A stretch of DNA of 64,000 nucleotides from Scandinavium manionii (GCF_024764775.1 NZ_JALIGC010000038.1:1-64000); one strand, 5' to 3'. Shown: positions 17,675 to 27,081, counted from the first letter of the stretch. A program made the numbers and translations. The notes: generated from the sequence alone by a model not told the origin.

Positions 17675-18271
17675 TCAGGCAATGCCCAGAGCGCGTTTAA
17701 CAGGCCCGAAGCTGCGCCGGTGATGTTCGGTGGCGCCATGTAGAGCCAGCTTTTCCAGATGGAAAGCCGTAGGGTATCCCTTGTGCTGCGCGAAGCCATA
17801 TTCGGGGAAGGTCATGTCCAGCGCGGACATTTCCGCATCGCGGGACACTTTCGCCAGAATAGACGCTGCACTGATTTCAGCTACCCGGCTGTCGCCTTTA
17901 ACTACCGCCATTGACGGAACCGGCAACGCCGGACAGCGATTGCCGTCAATCAGCACGTATTCCGGTGAAATGTGCAGGCCTGCTACGGCGCGCTGCATCG
18001 CCAGCATCGTGGCATGCAGAATGTTGAGTTCGTCGATTTCGTGCGGCTCCGCACGACCAAGGCTCCAGCTAAGCGCCTTCTCCTTGATTTCATCGAACAG
18101 CGCCAGGCGGCGTTTTTCACTCAATTTTTTGGAATCATTCAGACCGATAATCGGCCGCGCCGGATCGAGGATCACCGCAGCGGTAACCACCGCGCCCACT
18201 AACGGACCGCGCCCCACTTCGTCGACACCCGCCACCAGATGGGTATGCGGATAGATAAAGATGTCTGTCAT
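17675..18271 (-). CDS. rnhB: Ribonuclease HII
   Basis: Cleaves RNA in RNA/DNA hybrids and nicks at single ribonucleotides in DNA, starting ribonucleotide excision repair. The GVDEVGRGPL motif supplies two acidic catalytic residues (D17, E18). A further aspartate lies in LIDGN, around residue 109. Length 198 aa is as in E. coli. The ATG overlaps the lpxB stop by 4 nt. Confidence 0.96.
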   Translation of the reverse strand: MTDIFIYPHTHLVAGVDEVGRGPLVGAVVTAAVILDPARPIIGLNDSKKLSEKRRLALFDEIKEKALSWSLGRAEPHEIDELNILHATMLAMQRAVAGLHISPEYVLIDGNRCPALPVPSMAVVKGDSRVAEISAASILAKVSRDAEMSALDMTFPEYGFAQHKGYPTAFHLEKLALHGATEHHRRSFGPVKRALGIA

Positions 18272-19413
18272 TGTGCCAGCTCCAGCACCGCGTTGGCTGC
18301 CTGCTCGTCGGCATTGCAGCGAATCTGCTGGTGCAGTTCACGGAAGGTGTCATGCATAGCGTGGCGGGTTTTGCCATCCGCCAGCAGCGGTTGTAGCGCT
18401 TTTGCGAGCAGCTCCGGCTGACACTCATCCTGCAAGAGTTCTTTCACCAGTTCCCGGCCTGCCAGCAGATTAGGCAGCGACACATAGTCGGTTTTCACCA
18501 GTCGCTTCGCCAGCCAGAAGGTAAATGGCTTCATACGATAGCCAACCACCATCGGGCATTTCGCCAGCATGCATTCGAGCGCGGCTGTACCTGAGGCCAA
18601 CAGAGCAGCATCGCTGGCAATCATCGCTTCCCGCCCCATACCGTTGAGCATGTGAACGTTCAGATCAGGCGCCACTTCCGCTTTGATACGCTCAAACTGC
18701 TCGCGGCGTTTGGCGTTCACCAGCGGCACTACCACTTCCAGATCGGGATAGTGATTGCGCAGTAGCTGTGCGGTTTTCAGGAAATCGGCACTGAGCATTT
18801 CCACTTCAGCGCCGCGACTGCCTGGCAGCAGTGCCAGACAATGGACATCGTGGGCAATGCCCAGCGTGTCTCTGGCGGCGTTTTTATCGGGGTCCAACGG
18901 CATGGCATCCGCCATGGTGTGACCGATAAAGCGGCAGGGAACATTGAATCGGTCATAAAACGCTTTTTCGAAAGGCAGAAATGCGAGCACCAGATCGGTG
19001 GCTCTGCCAATTTTGAAAACACGTTTTTGGCGCCAGGCCCAGACGGACGGGCTGACGTAATGAATCGTTTTGATGCCGTGTTTCTTCAGATTCCCTTCAA
19101 GGGTGATGTTGAAGTCAGGCGCATCAATGCCGACGAAAACGTCCGGCTTAAGTTCGGTAAAACGACGGGTGAGATCGGCACGAATGTGCAGCAGACGACG
19201 CAGACGACCGAGGACTTCGACAATCCCCATCACCGCCAGCTCTTCCATTTCGTACCAGGCTTCACAGCCTTCCGCCTGCATTAATGGCCCGGCGACACCG
19301 ACGAATCGAGCATTCGGCACCCGCGCTTTCAGTGCGCGAATCAGACCGGCACCAAGAATATCGCCGGAGGTTTCTCCGGCGACCAGGGCAATCGTTAATG
19401 GACGTTCAGACAT
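18268..19413 (-). CDS. lpxB: Lipid A disaccharide synthase
   Basis: Membrane-associated GT-B glycosyltransferase (GT19) that joins UDP-2,3-diacylglucosamine and lipid X to the beta-1,6 lipid A disaccharide. 381 aa, one residue shorter than in E. coli. The N-terminal GETSGD motif (about 13-18) and the sequence HYVSPSVWAWR in the mid-region are typical. Its ATG overlaps the lpxA stop by 1 nt (TAATG), and its end overlaps rnhB. Confidence 0.96.
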   Translation of the reverse strand: MSERPLTIALVAGETSGDILGAGLIRALKARVPNARFVGVAGPLMQAEGCEAWYEMEELAVMGIVEVLGRLRRLLHIRADLTRRFTELKPDVFVGIDAPDFNITLEGNLKKHGIKTIHYVSPSVWAWRQKRVFKIGRATDLVLAFLPFEKAFYDRFNVPCRFIGHTMADAMPLDPDKNAARDTLGIAHDVHCLALLPGSRGAEVEMLSADFLKTAQLLRNHYPDLEVVVPLVNAKRREQFERIKAEVAPDLNVHMLNGMGREAMIASDAALLASGTAALECMLAKCPMVVGYRMKPFTFWLAKRLVKTDYVSLPNLLAGRELVKELLQDECQPELLAKALQPLLADGKTRHAMHDTFRELHQQIRCNADEQAANAVLELAQ

Positions 19414-20201
19414 TAACGAATCAAACCACGCGTAGAGCGTTCGAAGAAGTCAGAGAAAGCTTTCACTTCAGGGTGTTGCTCTGCAAGTTCAGCAATTTCT
19501 GGTTTGGCTTCTTCCAGCGTTTTACCGCTGCGGTACAGCACTTTATACGCATTGCGAATCGCAATGATCGCTTCTCTGCTGAAACCACGGCGCTTCAGCC
19601 CTTCGATGTTTACACCGTAAGGCGTGGCGTGGTTGCCCTGCGCGATAACGTACGGAGGGACGTCCTGAGCTACGCCGGAGCAGCCACCAACCATCACGTG
19701 TGCACCAATGGTGCAGAACTGATGGACAGCCGTCATGCCGCCGACAATCACAAAGTCGTCCAGAGATACGTGACCTGCCAGTGTTGCGTTGTTGGCAAGG
19801 ATACAGCGATCGCCGACTGTGCAATCATGCGCCACGTGGGCATTGATCATCAGCAGGTTGTCGCTGCCTACCTTCGTCAATCCGCCGCCCTGTACTGTGC
19901 CACGATGAATGGTGACGCTTTCGCGGATGCGGTTGCGATCGCCAATCTCCACACGAGTCGGTTCGCCAGCGTATTTAAGATCCTGGTTAACTTCCCCGAT
20001 GGAAGCAAACTGATAGATTTCATTGTCACGGCCAATAGTCGTATGACCGTTAACCACAACATGAGACTTCAGTACGGTCCCTTCGCCAATGCTGACGTCT
20101 GGACCTACAATACAAAACGGACCAATGTGAGCGTTGGCACCGATAACGGCACCCTCTTCCACAATGGCAGTAGGATGGATAAAGGCAGTTTTATCAATCA
20201 C
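19413..20201 (-). CDS. lpxA: UDP-N-acetylglucosamine O-acyltransferase
   Basis: First enzyme of lipid A synthesis, moving R-3-hydroxymyristate from ACP to the 3-OH of UDP-GlcNAc. It is a left-handed beta-helix of hexapeptide repeats (about 1-185) with catalytic H125 in NAHVAHDC. Length 262 aa is normal. The start is GTG at 20201, 3 bp after fabZ stops. The fabZ-lpxA-lpxB order is the standard lipid A operon. Confidence 0.97.
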   Translation of the reverse strand: MIDKTAFIHPTAIVEEGAVIGANAHIGPFCIVGPDVSIGEGTVLKSHVVVNGHTTIGRDNEIYQFASIGEVNQDLKYAGEPTRVEIGDRNRIRESVTIHRGTVQGGGLTKVGSDNLLMINAHVAHDCTVGDRCILANNATLAGHVSLDDFVIVGGMTAVHQFCTIGAHVMVGGCSGVAQDVPPYVIAQGNHATPYGVNIEGLKRRGFSREAIIAIRNAYKVLYRSGKTLEEAKPEIAELAEQHPEVKAFSDFFERSTRGLIR

Positions 20202-20204
20202 GTA

Positions 20205-20660
20205 TCAGGCCTCCCGGCTACGAGCACACATCATCGTCGCTTCGCAAACAACTTTACCATCAACCATCGCCACGCCTTTAAAGCGGGTAAGGCCACGGCG
20301 AGTTTTCTCAAAGGTGACTTCCATGATCATCTGATCTCCAGGCACGACTGGACGCTTAAAGCGCGCTTCATCAATACCTGCGAAGTAGTAAAGTTCACCT
20401 GGTTCGAGTTTACCCACGCTCTTGAATGCCAGAATACCAGTGGCTTGCGCCATGGCTTCCAGAATCAGCACGCCTGGAAAAATCGGTTTGCCCGGAAAAT
20501 GCCCCTGGAAAAACGGCTCATTCACGGTGACATTTTTAACTGCGCGCAGAAAACGACCTTCTTCAAAATCCAGCACGCGATCGACCAGTAAGAACGGGTA
20601 ACGGTGTGGCAGAAGTTCCAGAATCTCTTCAATGTGCAGAGTATGAGTGTCAGTAGTCAA
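20205..20660 (-). CDS. fabZ: (3R)-hydroxymyristoyl-ACP dehydratase
   Basis: Hot-dog-fold dehydratase of fatty-acid elongation, competing with LpxA for 3-hydroxymyristoyl-ACP, so its proximity to lpxA matters for membrane balance. Catalytic H54 and E68 sit in GHFPGKPIFPGVLILEAMAQ. 151 aa. It starts with TTG at 20660 behind AGGAAGAG, as in E. coli. Confidence 0.97.
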   Translation of the reverse strand: MTTDTHTLHIEEILELLPHRYPFLLVDRVLDFEEGRFLRAVKNVTVNEPFFQGHFPGKPIFPGVLILEAMAQATGILAFKSVGKLEPGELYYFAGIDEARFKRPVVPGDQMIMEVTFEKTRRGLTRFKGVAMVDGKVVCEATMMCARSREA

Positions 20661-20702
20661 AATACTCTTCCTGTCTAAATATACTGAAATGCAATAATAA
20701 CA

Positions 20703-20736
20703 CGGCCTGCCGGATTATAAGAAATCAGACAGGCCG
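20703..20736 (-). promoter_or_regulatory. Inverted repeat with a TATAAT box between lpxD and fabZ
   Basis: CGGCCTG (20703-20709) and CAGGCCG (20730-20736) are a perfect inverted repeat. The 20-nt segment between them holds a perfect -10 hexamer TATAAT on the minus strand (20714-20719), about 50 bp before fabZ. The -35 region is poor. It may be an internal promoter for fabZ-lpxA or simply an mRNA hairpin. Confidence 0.4.
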
Positions 20737-20762
20737 GGAAGGTTGGCGCTTAAGGTGAGTCG

Positions 20763-21788
20763 TTAGTCTTGTTGACTAGTTTTACGCTCAAGAGCTTTGA
20801 GACGCTTGCTCATGTCATCAATATTCATCACCAGCGCAGCGGTTTTACGCCAGGCCTTATTCGGCTGCAGCGGAATGCCTGAGGAGTATACACCAGGCTC
20901 AGTGATCGGGCGCATAACCATGCCCATTCCGGTCACTGTGACTTTGTCGCAGATTTCCATGTGGCCATTGATAACGCTCGCACCGCCGATCATGCAGTAA
21001 CGGCCAATTTTCAGGCTGCCTGCCATGATAACGCCGCCAGCAACGGCGGTATTGTCACCGATGACCACGTTGTGCGCAATCTGGCACTGGTTATCAATGA
21101 TAACGCCATTGCCGATCACGGTATCGTCAAGCGCACCGCGATCGATAGTGGTGCATGCACCGATCTCCACGCGATCGCCAATAATGACGCGGCCCAACTG
21201 GGGGATCTTCACCCAGTTGCCACGATCGTTGGCATAGCCGAAGCCGTCTGAGCCGATAACAGTACTGGATTGGATCAGGCAATTTTCACCGATCGCAATT
21301 TCATGGTAAACGGAGACGTTCGCCCACAGGCGCGTTCCGGCACCGATAGTCGTGTCTTTACCTATGAAACAACCCGCACCAATGCGGACGTTATCGCCGA
21401 GAACAACCCCGGATTCGATAACCGCATTTGCCCCGATAGAGACGTTTTGACCGACTTTCGCAGTCGCATCAACCACCGCGCTCGGGGCGATATCCTGCGC
21501 CGGTTGCGGCGTGGAATCGAGAATTTGGGCCATACGGGCGTAAGTCAGGTAGGGATTCTTCACTACCAGCGCCGCGCTTTTGGCAAAAGGTAAGTCGTCC
21601 GCCGTCATCACAACAGCAGAGGCCTGGCACAAGGCCAGGTGTTCACGGTATTTAGGATTTACCATGAATGTGATATGGCCTGCTTTAGCGGATTGCATGG
21701 ACGCAACAGCGGTGATGACGATATCGCCATCACCGTGTAATTCTGCATCCAACTGCTGAGCTAAATCAGCCAGTCGAATTGAAGGCAT
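20763..21788 (-). CDS. lpxD: UDP-3-O-(3-hydroxymyristoyl)glucosamine N-acyltransferase
   Basis: Third acylation-pathway enzyme of lipid A, adding the N-linked 3-hydroxymyristate. It has an N-terminal uridine-binding domain (about 1-100), a left-handed beta-helix with catalytic His in CQIAHNVVIG (around 239), and a C-terminal helix ending LERKTSQQD. 341 aa, as in E. coli. It begins 3 bp after skp. Confidence 0.97.
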   Translation of the reverse strand: MPSIRLADLAQQLDAELHGDGDIVITAVASMQSAKAGHITFMVNPKYREHLALCQASAVVMTADDLPFAKSAALVVKNPYLTYARMAQILDSTPQPAQDIAPSAVVDATAKVGQNVSIGANAVIESGVVLGDNVRIGAGCFIGKDTTIGAGTRLWANVSVYHEIAIGENCLIQSSTVIGSDGFGYANDRGNWVKIPQLGRVIIGDRVEIGACTTIDRGALDDTVIGNGVIIDNQCQIAHNVVIGDNTAVAGGVIMAGSLKIGRYCMIGGASVINGHMEICDKVTVTGMGMVMRPITEPGVYSSGIPLQPNKAWRKTAALVMNIDDMSKRLKALERKTSQQD

Positions 21789-21791
21789 TAC

Positions 21792-22286
21792 TTATTTAAC
21801 CTGTTTCAGCACATCAGCGGTGATGTCTTTAACGTCACTGCTGTTGTAAGCAACGGTGTTTGCGTCAACAACCAGATCGATTTTCTGGTCAGCCGCTACG
21901 CTCTTCACTGCAGACTGGATACGAGTAACGAGTTTGCCACGTTCTTCGTTAGAACGACGTGCACGATCCTTCTCAAAAGCCTGGGCTTTCTGAGAGAACG
22001 CCTGGCGCTGAGACATGATGTCTTTTTCCATCTTGCTGCGTTCGCTCGCTTTCATGGTAGAGCCGTCACGCTGAAGACGCTGCATTTTGCTCTGCAGATC
22101 GGATTCTTGACGCTGCAGTTCGCTTGCACGACCTTTGAACTCGTTTTCCAGAGTCGCAGAAACACCTGTTTTCTGTGCAACCTGCTGGAACAAATCACCC
22201 ATGTTAACAATTGCAATAGTATCTGCTGCTTGCGCAGACGCTGCCATTGCTAAACCCAGACCTGCAGCTAATAACCACTTTTTCAC
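21792..22286 (-). CDS. skp: Periplasmic chaperone for outer-membrane proteins
   Basis: Jellyfish-shaped trimeric holdase that carries unfolded OMPs to the Bam complex. The start is GTG at 22286, seven nt after AGGAG, giving a normal 164-aa precursor with signal peptide ending ASAQA. The frame is open 40 codons further upstream (ATG at 22406), but that extension is not Skp-like. Residues about 45-115 are the charged coiled-coil arms. It lies between bamA and lpxD. Confidence 0.95.
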   Translation of the reverse strand: MKKWLLAAGLGLAMAASAQAADTIAIVNMGDLFQQVAQKTGVSATLENEFKGRASELQRQESDLQSKMQRLQRDGSTMKASERSKMEKDIMSQRQAFSQKAQAFEKDRARRSNEERGKLVTRIQSAVKSVAADQKIDLVVDANTVAYNSSDVKDITADVLKQVK

Positions 22287-22411
22287 AATAAAACTCCTTA
22301 CCATCCCATGAATGCCCGAAGGCACCGTTTTTTGCGAAGTCATGCAACCACGCGAGTGATCGTCAGATGTCATCGCTACTACTGCTACTTGCATTCCTTT
22401 GCACAAAACAA

Positions 22412-24817
22412 TTACCAGGTTTTACCAATGTTAAACTGGAACTGTTCTGCTTTGTCCCCATCGTACTTTTTAAACGGTTGGGCGTAGGAGAAGACCAACG
22501 GCCCCAATGGCGACATCCATTGTAATGCGATACCTGCAGACATACGGATATTGCCCGGGTCGCCGTAATCAGGCACCCCTGCGGCTTGCATCTGCGCGGT
22601 GTTTTCCCAGTTTGTATCCCAGACGGTACCGGCATCCCAGAAGAATGACGTACGGACTGAGTTAGCATATTTATCACTGATAAACGGCGTTGGAACAATC
22701 AGCTCAGCGCTGGCCACGGCCATTGCGTTACCACCGACGGCGTCGTCAGATTTACACAAGGTTTCGTTATCGCAGTTATCCTGATTCGGGCCGTAGTAAA
22801 CCGCTTTAGGACCGATGTTGTTCGACTGGAAACCACGTACGGTGCTTGAACCACCGGCATAGAAGTTTTCATAGAATGGCAGTTCTTTGCCACCTAAACC
22901 ATCACCGTAGCCCCAACGTGTACGACCCAACAGCACCCACTTGTGATCGTTATCGATCGGGAAGTAGGAAGCGGTATCGAGCGTCACTTTGTAGAACTCG
23001 TTATCGGAGCCAGGAATAGTCACTTTACCGTTCAGGTTAACGCGTGAACCTTCCGTCGGGAAGAACCCACGGTCAAGATGGTTATACGTCCAACCGTAGT
23101 TGAAAGTGAAGTCATCCGCAGAGAAACTCGAATCGTCGTTGGTGGTGCTTGTACCCTGACCGATCGAATCCAGGTAGCGGTTCATAGCCACCTGCGGCTG
23201 CATGTTGGACAGGTCGTTATGCACGTAGCCCAGACCCGCGCGCAGCGTGTTGTATTCGTTAATCGGGAAGCCCAACGTACCATCAAGGCCGTAGCTCTTG
23301 TTGGTGTACGAGGAGAGATCCGCATCATCGGCTTTAAAGTCATTGTAGAAGATACGACCGCCGAGACTCACGCCATCAACCGTAAAGTACGGGTTGGTCA
23401 CAGAAAACTCAGAGTAGGTCTGGTAGTCGTTCTTGGTACCGTTGATACCGACAGAGTAACCTGTACCCAGCCAGTTATCCTGCTGAACGCCAACCTGGAA
23501 GCTGATGCCGCTTTCGGTACCGTAACCCACACCAAAGTTGAAACTACCGGTGTTACGTTCTTTCACCTTGTAGACAACATCAACCTGATCCGGGCTGCCT
23601 GGTACGCGCTGCGTATCCACGTCAACGGTTTCGAAGTAACCCAGACGGTTCAGACGATCTTTACCTGAATCAACGAGGTCACTGCCAAGCCATGAGCCTT
23701 CCATCTGACGCATTTCACGACGCAGGACCGCATCTTTGGAGGTATCGTTACCTTCAAAGCGAATCTTACGTACGTAGTAACGGTTACCCGCATCAACGCT
23801 CACGTGCAGCTTGACGGTTTTGTCAGCATCGTTGATTTCAGGCTGTGACTGTACGCGTGGATAGGCGTAGCCGTAGCGACCCAGAAGTTTCTTGATGTTA
23901 TCTTCCATTTTGGTCACTTTCGCACCGTTGTAGAGTTCACCTGGCTCTACTTTGGTCAGGCTTTCAATCTCCGCAGAGTGGCCTGCCAGGTTTCCACTGA
24001 CCTCAACGCCCGACAGCTTATACTGATCGCCTTCGGTAATGTTGACGGTGATGTAGATACCTTTTTTATCCGGCGTCAGACTGACCTGAGTGGAATCGAT
24101 ATTGAAACGTGCATAACCACGATCCAGATAGTAGCTGCGCAGGGTTTCAAGGTCGCCCGCGAGCTTCTGTTTCTGGTATTTACGATCGCCGACGACGTTC
24201 CACCACGGCACTTCGTCACGCAGCTGGAAGTTAGAGATCAGCTCATCGGTGCTGAACGCATGGTTACCGACGATGTTGATCTGTTGAATTTTGGCCGATA
24301 CGCCTTCCTGGAAGACCAGTTTCAGGTCAACACGGTTACGCGGCAGCGGAGTCACAACGGCTTTAACGCTCGCACTGTACTTACCGACGCTGTAATAGAA
24401 GTCTTCCAGTCCCTTCTCGATATCACCGAGAGTGGTACGGTCGAGAGATTCGCCAACGCGAACGCCAGAGGCTTCGAGATTCTGTTTGAGCATGTCATCT
24501 TTCACCGATTTGTTACCGGAGAAAGTGATGCTGGCAATCGTTGGGCGCTCTTTGACCTGCACCAACAACGTATCACCATCACGCAGAACACGAACATCCT
24601 CGAAGTTGCCAGTGGCAAACAGCGCACGGATGGTGTTACTGATGTCTTCATCAGTAACCGTATCGCCAGGACGAACTGGCATGCTGAGGAGGGCCGCACC
24701 AACAGCGACTCGCTGCAGGCCTTCGAAATGAATATCCTTCACTACGAATCCGTCAGCACCGTATACGGTCGCGCTGCCGAACAGCAGCGACGCTATGAGC
24801 AACTTTTTCATCGCCAT
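22412..24817 (-). CDS. bamA: Outer-membrane protein assembly factor BamA
   Basis: Essential Omp85 barrel that inserts beta-barrel proteins into the outer membrane. Signal peptide 1-20 (ATVYGA), five POTRA domains to about 420, then a 16-stranded barrel with the lid-loop motif VRGF at 660-663 and C-terminal signature ending in W801. 801 aa against 810 in E. coli. The difference lies mainly in extracellular loop 6 (about 674-692), which keeps its cysteine pair. It sits 30 bp after rseP. A sigma-E-like promoter candidate lies inside rseP. Confidence 0.97.
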   Translation of the reverse strand: MAMKKLLIASLLFGSATVYGADGFVVKDIHFEGLQRVAVGAALLSMPVRPGDTVTDEDISNTIRALFATGNFEDVRVLRDGDTLLVQVKERPTIASITFSGNKSVKDDMLKQNLEASGVRVGESLDRTTLGDIEKGLEDFYYSVGKYSASVKAVVTPLPRNRVDLKLVFQEGVSAKIQQINIVGNHAFSTDELISNFQLRDEVPWWNVVGDRKYQKQKLAGDLETLRSYYLDRGYARFNIDSTQVSLTPDKKGIYITVNITEGDQYKLSGVEVSGNLAGHSAEIESLTKVEPGELYNGAKVTKMEDNIKKLLGRYGYAYPRVQSQPEINDADKTVKLHVSVDAGNRYYVRKIRFEGNDTSKDAVLRREMRQMEGSWLGSDLVDSGKDRLNRLGYFETVDVDTQRVPGSPDQVDVVYKVKERNTGSFNFGVGYGTESGISFQVGVQQDNWLGTGYSVGINGTKNDYQTYSEFSVTNPYFTVDGVSLGGRIFYNDFKADDADLSSYTNKSYGLDGTLGFPINEYNTLRAGLGYVHNDLSNMQPQVAMNRYLDSIGQGTSTTNDDSSFSADDFTFNYGWTYNHLDRGFFPTEGSRVNLNGKVTIPGSDNEFYKVTLDTASYFPIDNDHKWVLLGRTRWGYGDGLGGKELPFYENFYAGGSSTVRGFQSNNIGPKAVYYGPNQDNCDNETLCKSDDAVGGNAMAVASAELIVPTPFISDKYANSVRTSFFWDAGTVWDTNWENTAQMQAAGVPDYGDPGNIRMSAGIALQWMSPLGPLVFSYAQPFKKYDGDKAEQFQFNIGKTW

Positions 24818-24847
24818 CGTTATTATGCGTTCTTCCTAACACTCTCT

Positions 24848-26200
24848 CTACAACCGAGAGAAATCATTGAAAAGTGCAAGCCCCATTAACAGCACCAGCA
24901 ATATTGAGCCAATGCGATAACTAAAGTCTTGAACTCGCTCGGATACCGGTCCGCCCTTCAGCTTTTCAATCGCCAGGAAGAGCAGATGACCCCCGTCTAA
25001 AACGGGTAGCGGGAACAGGTTGATAATGCCCAGATTCACACTGATGAGCGCAAGAAACATCAGATAGTAAATCAACCCAAACTCCGCTGACATCCCAGCC
25101 CCCTGAGCAATCGAAATTGGCCCACTGAGGTTGTTCAGTTTTACGTCACCGGTTATCAATTTCCCCAGCATCTGAACCGTCAACTTCATCAACTGCCAGG
25201 TTTTATCCGTGGCCTGAATGATGGCAGCGAACGGCCCGTACTGGCGCACTGTCTTGTACTCATCGGGTAACGGGATGATTTTTGGAACCACACCCGCAAA
25301 CCCTTCAGCTTTCCCTTTACCGGGCTTTGTATCTGGTATCAGCGTTAAAGACAAGGGACTCCCCTGTCTGTCTATCTCCAATCGCAGCGGCTTGCCGGGA
25401 TTGTCTCGCACCAAAGTGACAAATGTCATCCACTGTGTGAGTGGCTGACCATCGACTTTAACGATCCTGTCGCCTGCTTGCAAACCTGCTTTGCGCGCAG
25501 CAGAGTCAATTTGCACTTCAGCCAGTGCCGTCTCGACTTGTGCACCGCGTGGTCGAATCCCCAGTGACGTGACGGGATCTTCCTTATCAGGCTCAAATGC
25601 CCAGTGGCGCAGATTAAGAATTTTATCCTGACGCTGCTGTGTTCCAAAAGGTGCAACGGTGAGCGTCGTTTGCTCATCGCCAATTTTTGTCACCAGCGCC
25701 AGACGGACTGCATCCCAATCAGGCGTTTCGATACCATCAACGGCTTTAAGTTCCGTGCCTGGTGCAATTTGTGCTTCTGCAGCAATCGAATTGGGTGTTA
25801 TTTCACCAATAACCGGGCGCACACCAGGGACACCGATGATAAACACCAACCAATAGGCGAAAATGGCAAAGATGAAATTGGCAACCGGACCGGCGACAAT
25901 AATAGCCGCCCGCTGGCCAACGGTTTTATTGTTGAAAGCGTGGTGACGCATCTCCGGAGTTACCGGTTCGACGCGCTCATCCAGCATTTTGACGTAACCG
26001 CCCAGAGGGATAAGGGCGATGACATATTCGGTTCCCTGACGGTCAACTCGACGCCAGAGCGCTTTACCAAAACCAATGGAAAAGCGCTCCACATGGACGC
26101 CGCAGCGACGAGCAACCCAGAAATGACCAAATTCATGCACAGTGATTAATACACCCAGTGCAACAATGAATGCCGCCAGATTCCAGAGAATGCTCAGCAT
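24848..26200 (-). CDS. rseP: Site-2 protease RseP
   Basis: Inner-membrane zinc metalloprotease that performs the second cleavage of anti-sigma factor RseA, releasing sigma-E. It also removes remnant signal peptides. Motif HEFGH (H22, E23, H26) and a distal LDG (VLDGGHLL, around 402) form the active site, with two periplasmic PDZ domains between about 110 and 310. The start at 26200 (MLSILWNLAAF, 450 aa) matches E. coli. An upstream in-frame ATG at 26245 would overlap cdsA. Confidence 0.96.
   Translation of the reverse strand: MLSILWNLAAFIVALGVLITVHEFGHFWVARRCGVHVERFSIGFGKALWRRVDRQGTEYVIALIPLGGYVKMLDERVEPVTPEMRHHAFNNKTVGQRAAIIVAGPVANFIFAIFAYWLVFIIGVPGVRPVIGEITPNSIAAEAQIAPGTELKAVDGIETPDWDAVRLALVTKIGDEQTTLTVAPFGTQQRQDKILNLRHWAFEPDKEDPVTSLGIRPRGAQVETALAEVQIDSAARKAGLQAGDRIVKVDGQPLTQWMTFVTLVRDNPGKPLRLEIDRQGSPLSLTLIPDTKPGKGKAEGFAGVVPKIIPLPDEYKTVRQYGPFAAIIQATDKTWQLMKLTVQMLGKLITGDVKLNNLSGPISIAQGAGMSAEFGLIYYLMFLALISVNLGIINLFPLPVLDGGHLLFLAIEKLKGGPVSERVQDFSYRIGSILLVLLMGLALFNDFSRL
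25727..25754 (-). promoter_or_regulatory. Candidate sigma-E promoter inside rseP (for bamA-skp-lpxD)
   Basis: The minus strand reads GGAACTT (25748-25754), a perfect sigma-E -35, then 16 bp, then TCGAA (25727-25731) at the -10 position (consensus TCTGA/TCAAA). The spacing equals that of the degP promoter in this window. BamA, Skp and LpxD are known sigma-E regulon members in E. coli. Confidence 0.4.
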
Positions 26201-26211
26201 AAACCCTTCCG

Positions 26212-27069
26212 TCAAATCGTCCTGAAGACTAAAAGTAGCAGGCAAGCAAACACCGGAACCGCAGCCGTCAGGCTGTCAATTCGGTCAAGAATGCCACCGT
26301 GCCCAGGGATCAAATTCCCACTGTCTTTGATGCCGGCTTCTCGCTTAAACATACTTTCTGTTAAATCGCCCAGCACGGATGCCAGCGCGGCAACCAGAGA
26401 ACACGTTAACAGCGTCGTCGGCGCAACGTCCAGGTTCACACACAGACCATAAATCCAGGAGATCACCGCCGCAGTGAACAGTCCACCGAGAAAACCTTGC
26501 CAGGTCTTGCCCGGGGAGACTTTTGGCGCCAGTTTATGTTTACCGAACAGCTTACCGAACATGTAGGCGCCGGAGTCAGCTCCCCACACCAGAATCATGA
26601 TGTAGAGCAGCCAAATCGCACCGCTGTAATGGTTATCATCATAATGCCAGGCACGCAGCGTCAGCATTCCCCAGAAGAAAGGAATAATGGTCAACAGACC
26701 AAACACCAGACGCAGCGTTTTAGAATTACGCCACAGCGCAGCAGAACCCGGATAAAACAACACCAGCAGCAGTGCGACTATCCACCAGCCCAACGAGGCC
26801 CAAAGGGAGCCTTCAACCAGCGGTTGATGGACGTTGTGATGATATTCCGGAAGCCAAAAGAGCATCGCGGAAAGAATTAATCCGCAAAGCACCGCCAGCC
26901 ATACTCGCTGTGAACGAGATTTAAAACCGCTTAATTGACCCCATTCCCAGGCCGCCAACATGCACACCACCAGGGTGACAATAGCGAAACCTATTGGCGG
27001 CAAAAGAAACAACGCCGCAATAACAACGGGTATTAAAACGAAAGCAGAGATCAGGCGATACTTCAGCAA
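26212..27069 (-). CDS. cdsA: Phosphatidate cytidylyltransferase
   Basis: Integral inner-membrane enzyme that makes CDP-diacylglycerol from CTP and phosphatidate, the branch point to all phospholipids. Eight or so hydrophobic helices and the CDS signature (SVLGDLTESMFKREAGIKDS, near residue 225) are present. 285 aa. It starts with TTG at 27069, 12 bp after uppS, and is followed by rseP 11 bp later. Confidence 0.96.
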   Translation of the reverse strand: MLKYRLISAFVLIPVVIAALFLLPPIGFAIVTLVVCMLAAWEWGQLSGFKSRSQRVWLAVLCGLILSAMLFWLPEYHHNVHQPLVEGSLWASLGWWIVALLLVLFYPGSAALWRNSKTLRLVFGLLTIIPFFWGMLTLRAWHYDDNHYSGAIWLLYIMILVWGADSGAYMFGKLFGKHKLAPKVSPGKTWQGFLGGLFTAAVISWIYGLCVNLDVAPTTLLTCSLVAALASVLGDLTESMFKREAGIKDSGNLIPGHGGILDRIDSLTAAVPVFACLLLLVFRTI

Positions 27070-27081
27070 GAGCTACCCCCA

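Noticed and set aside
19284..20591. 435-codon open frame on the plus strand across lpxB, lpxA and fabZ
   Set aside because: It crosses three conserved genes in antisense and reads as a mirror of their codons; no homology or start signal.
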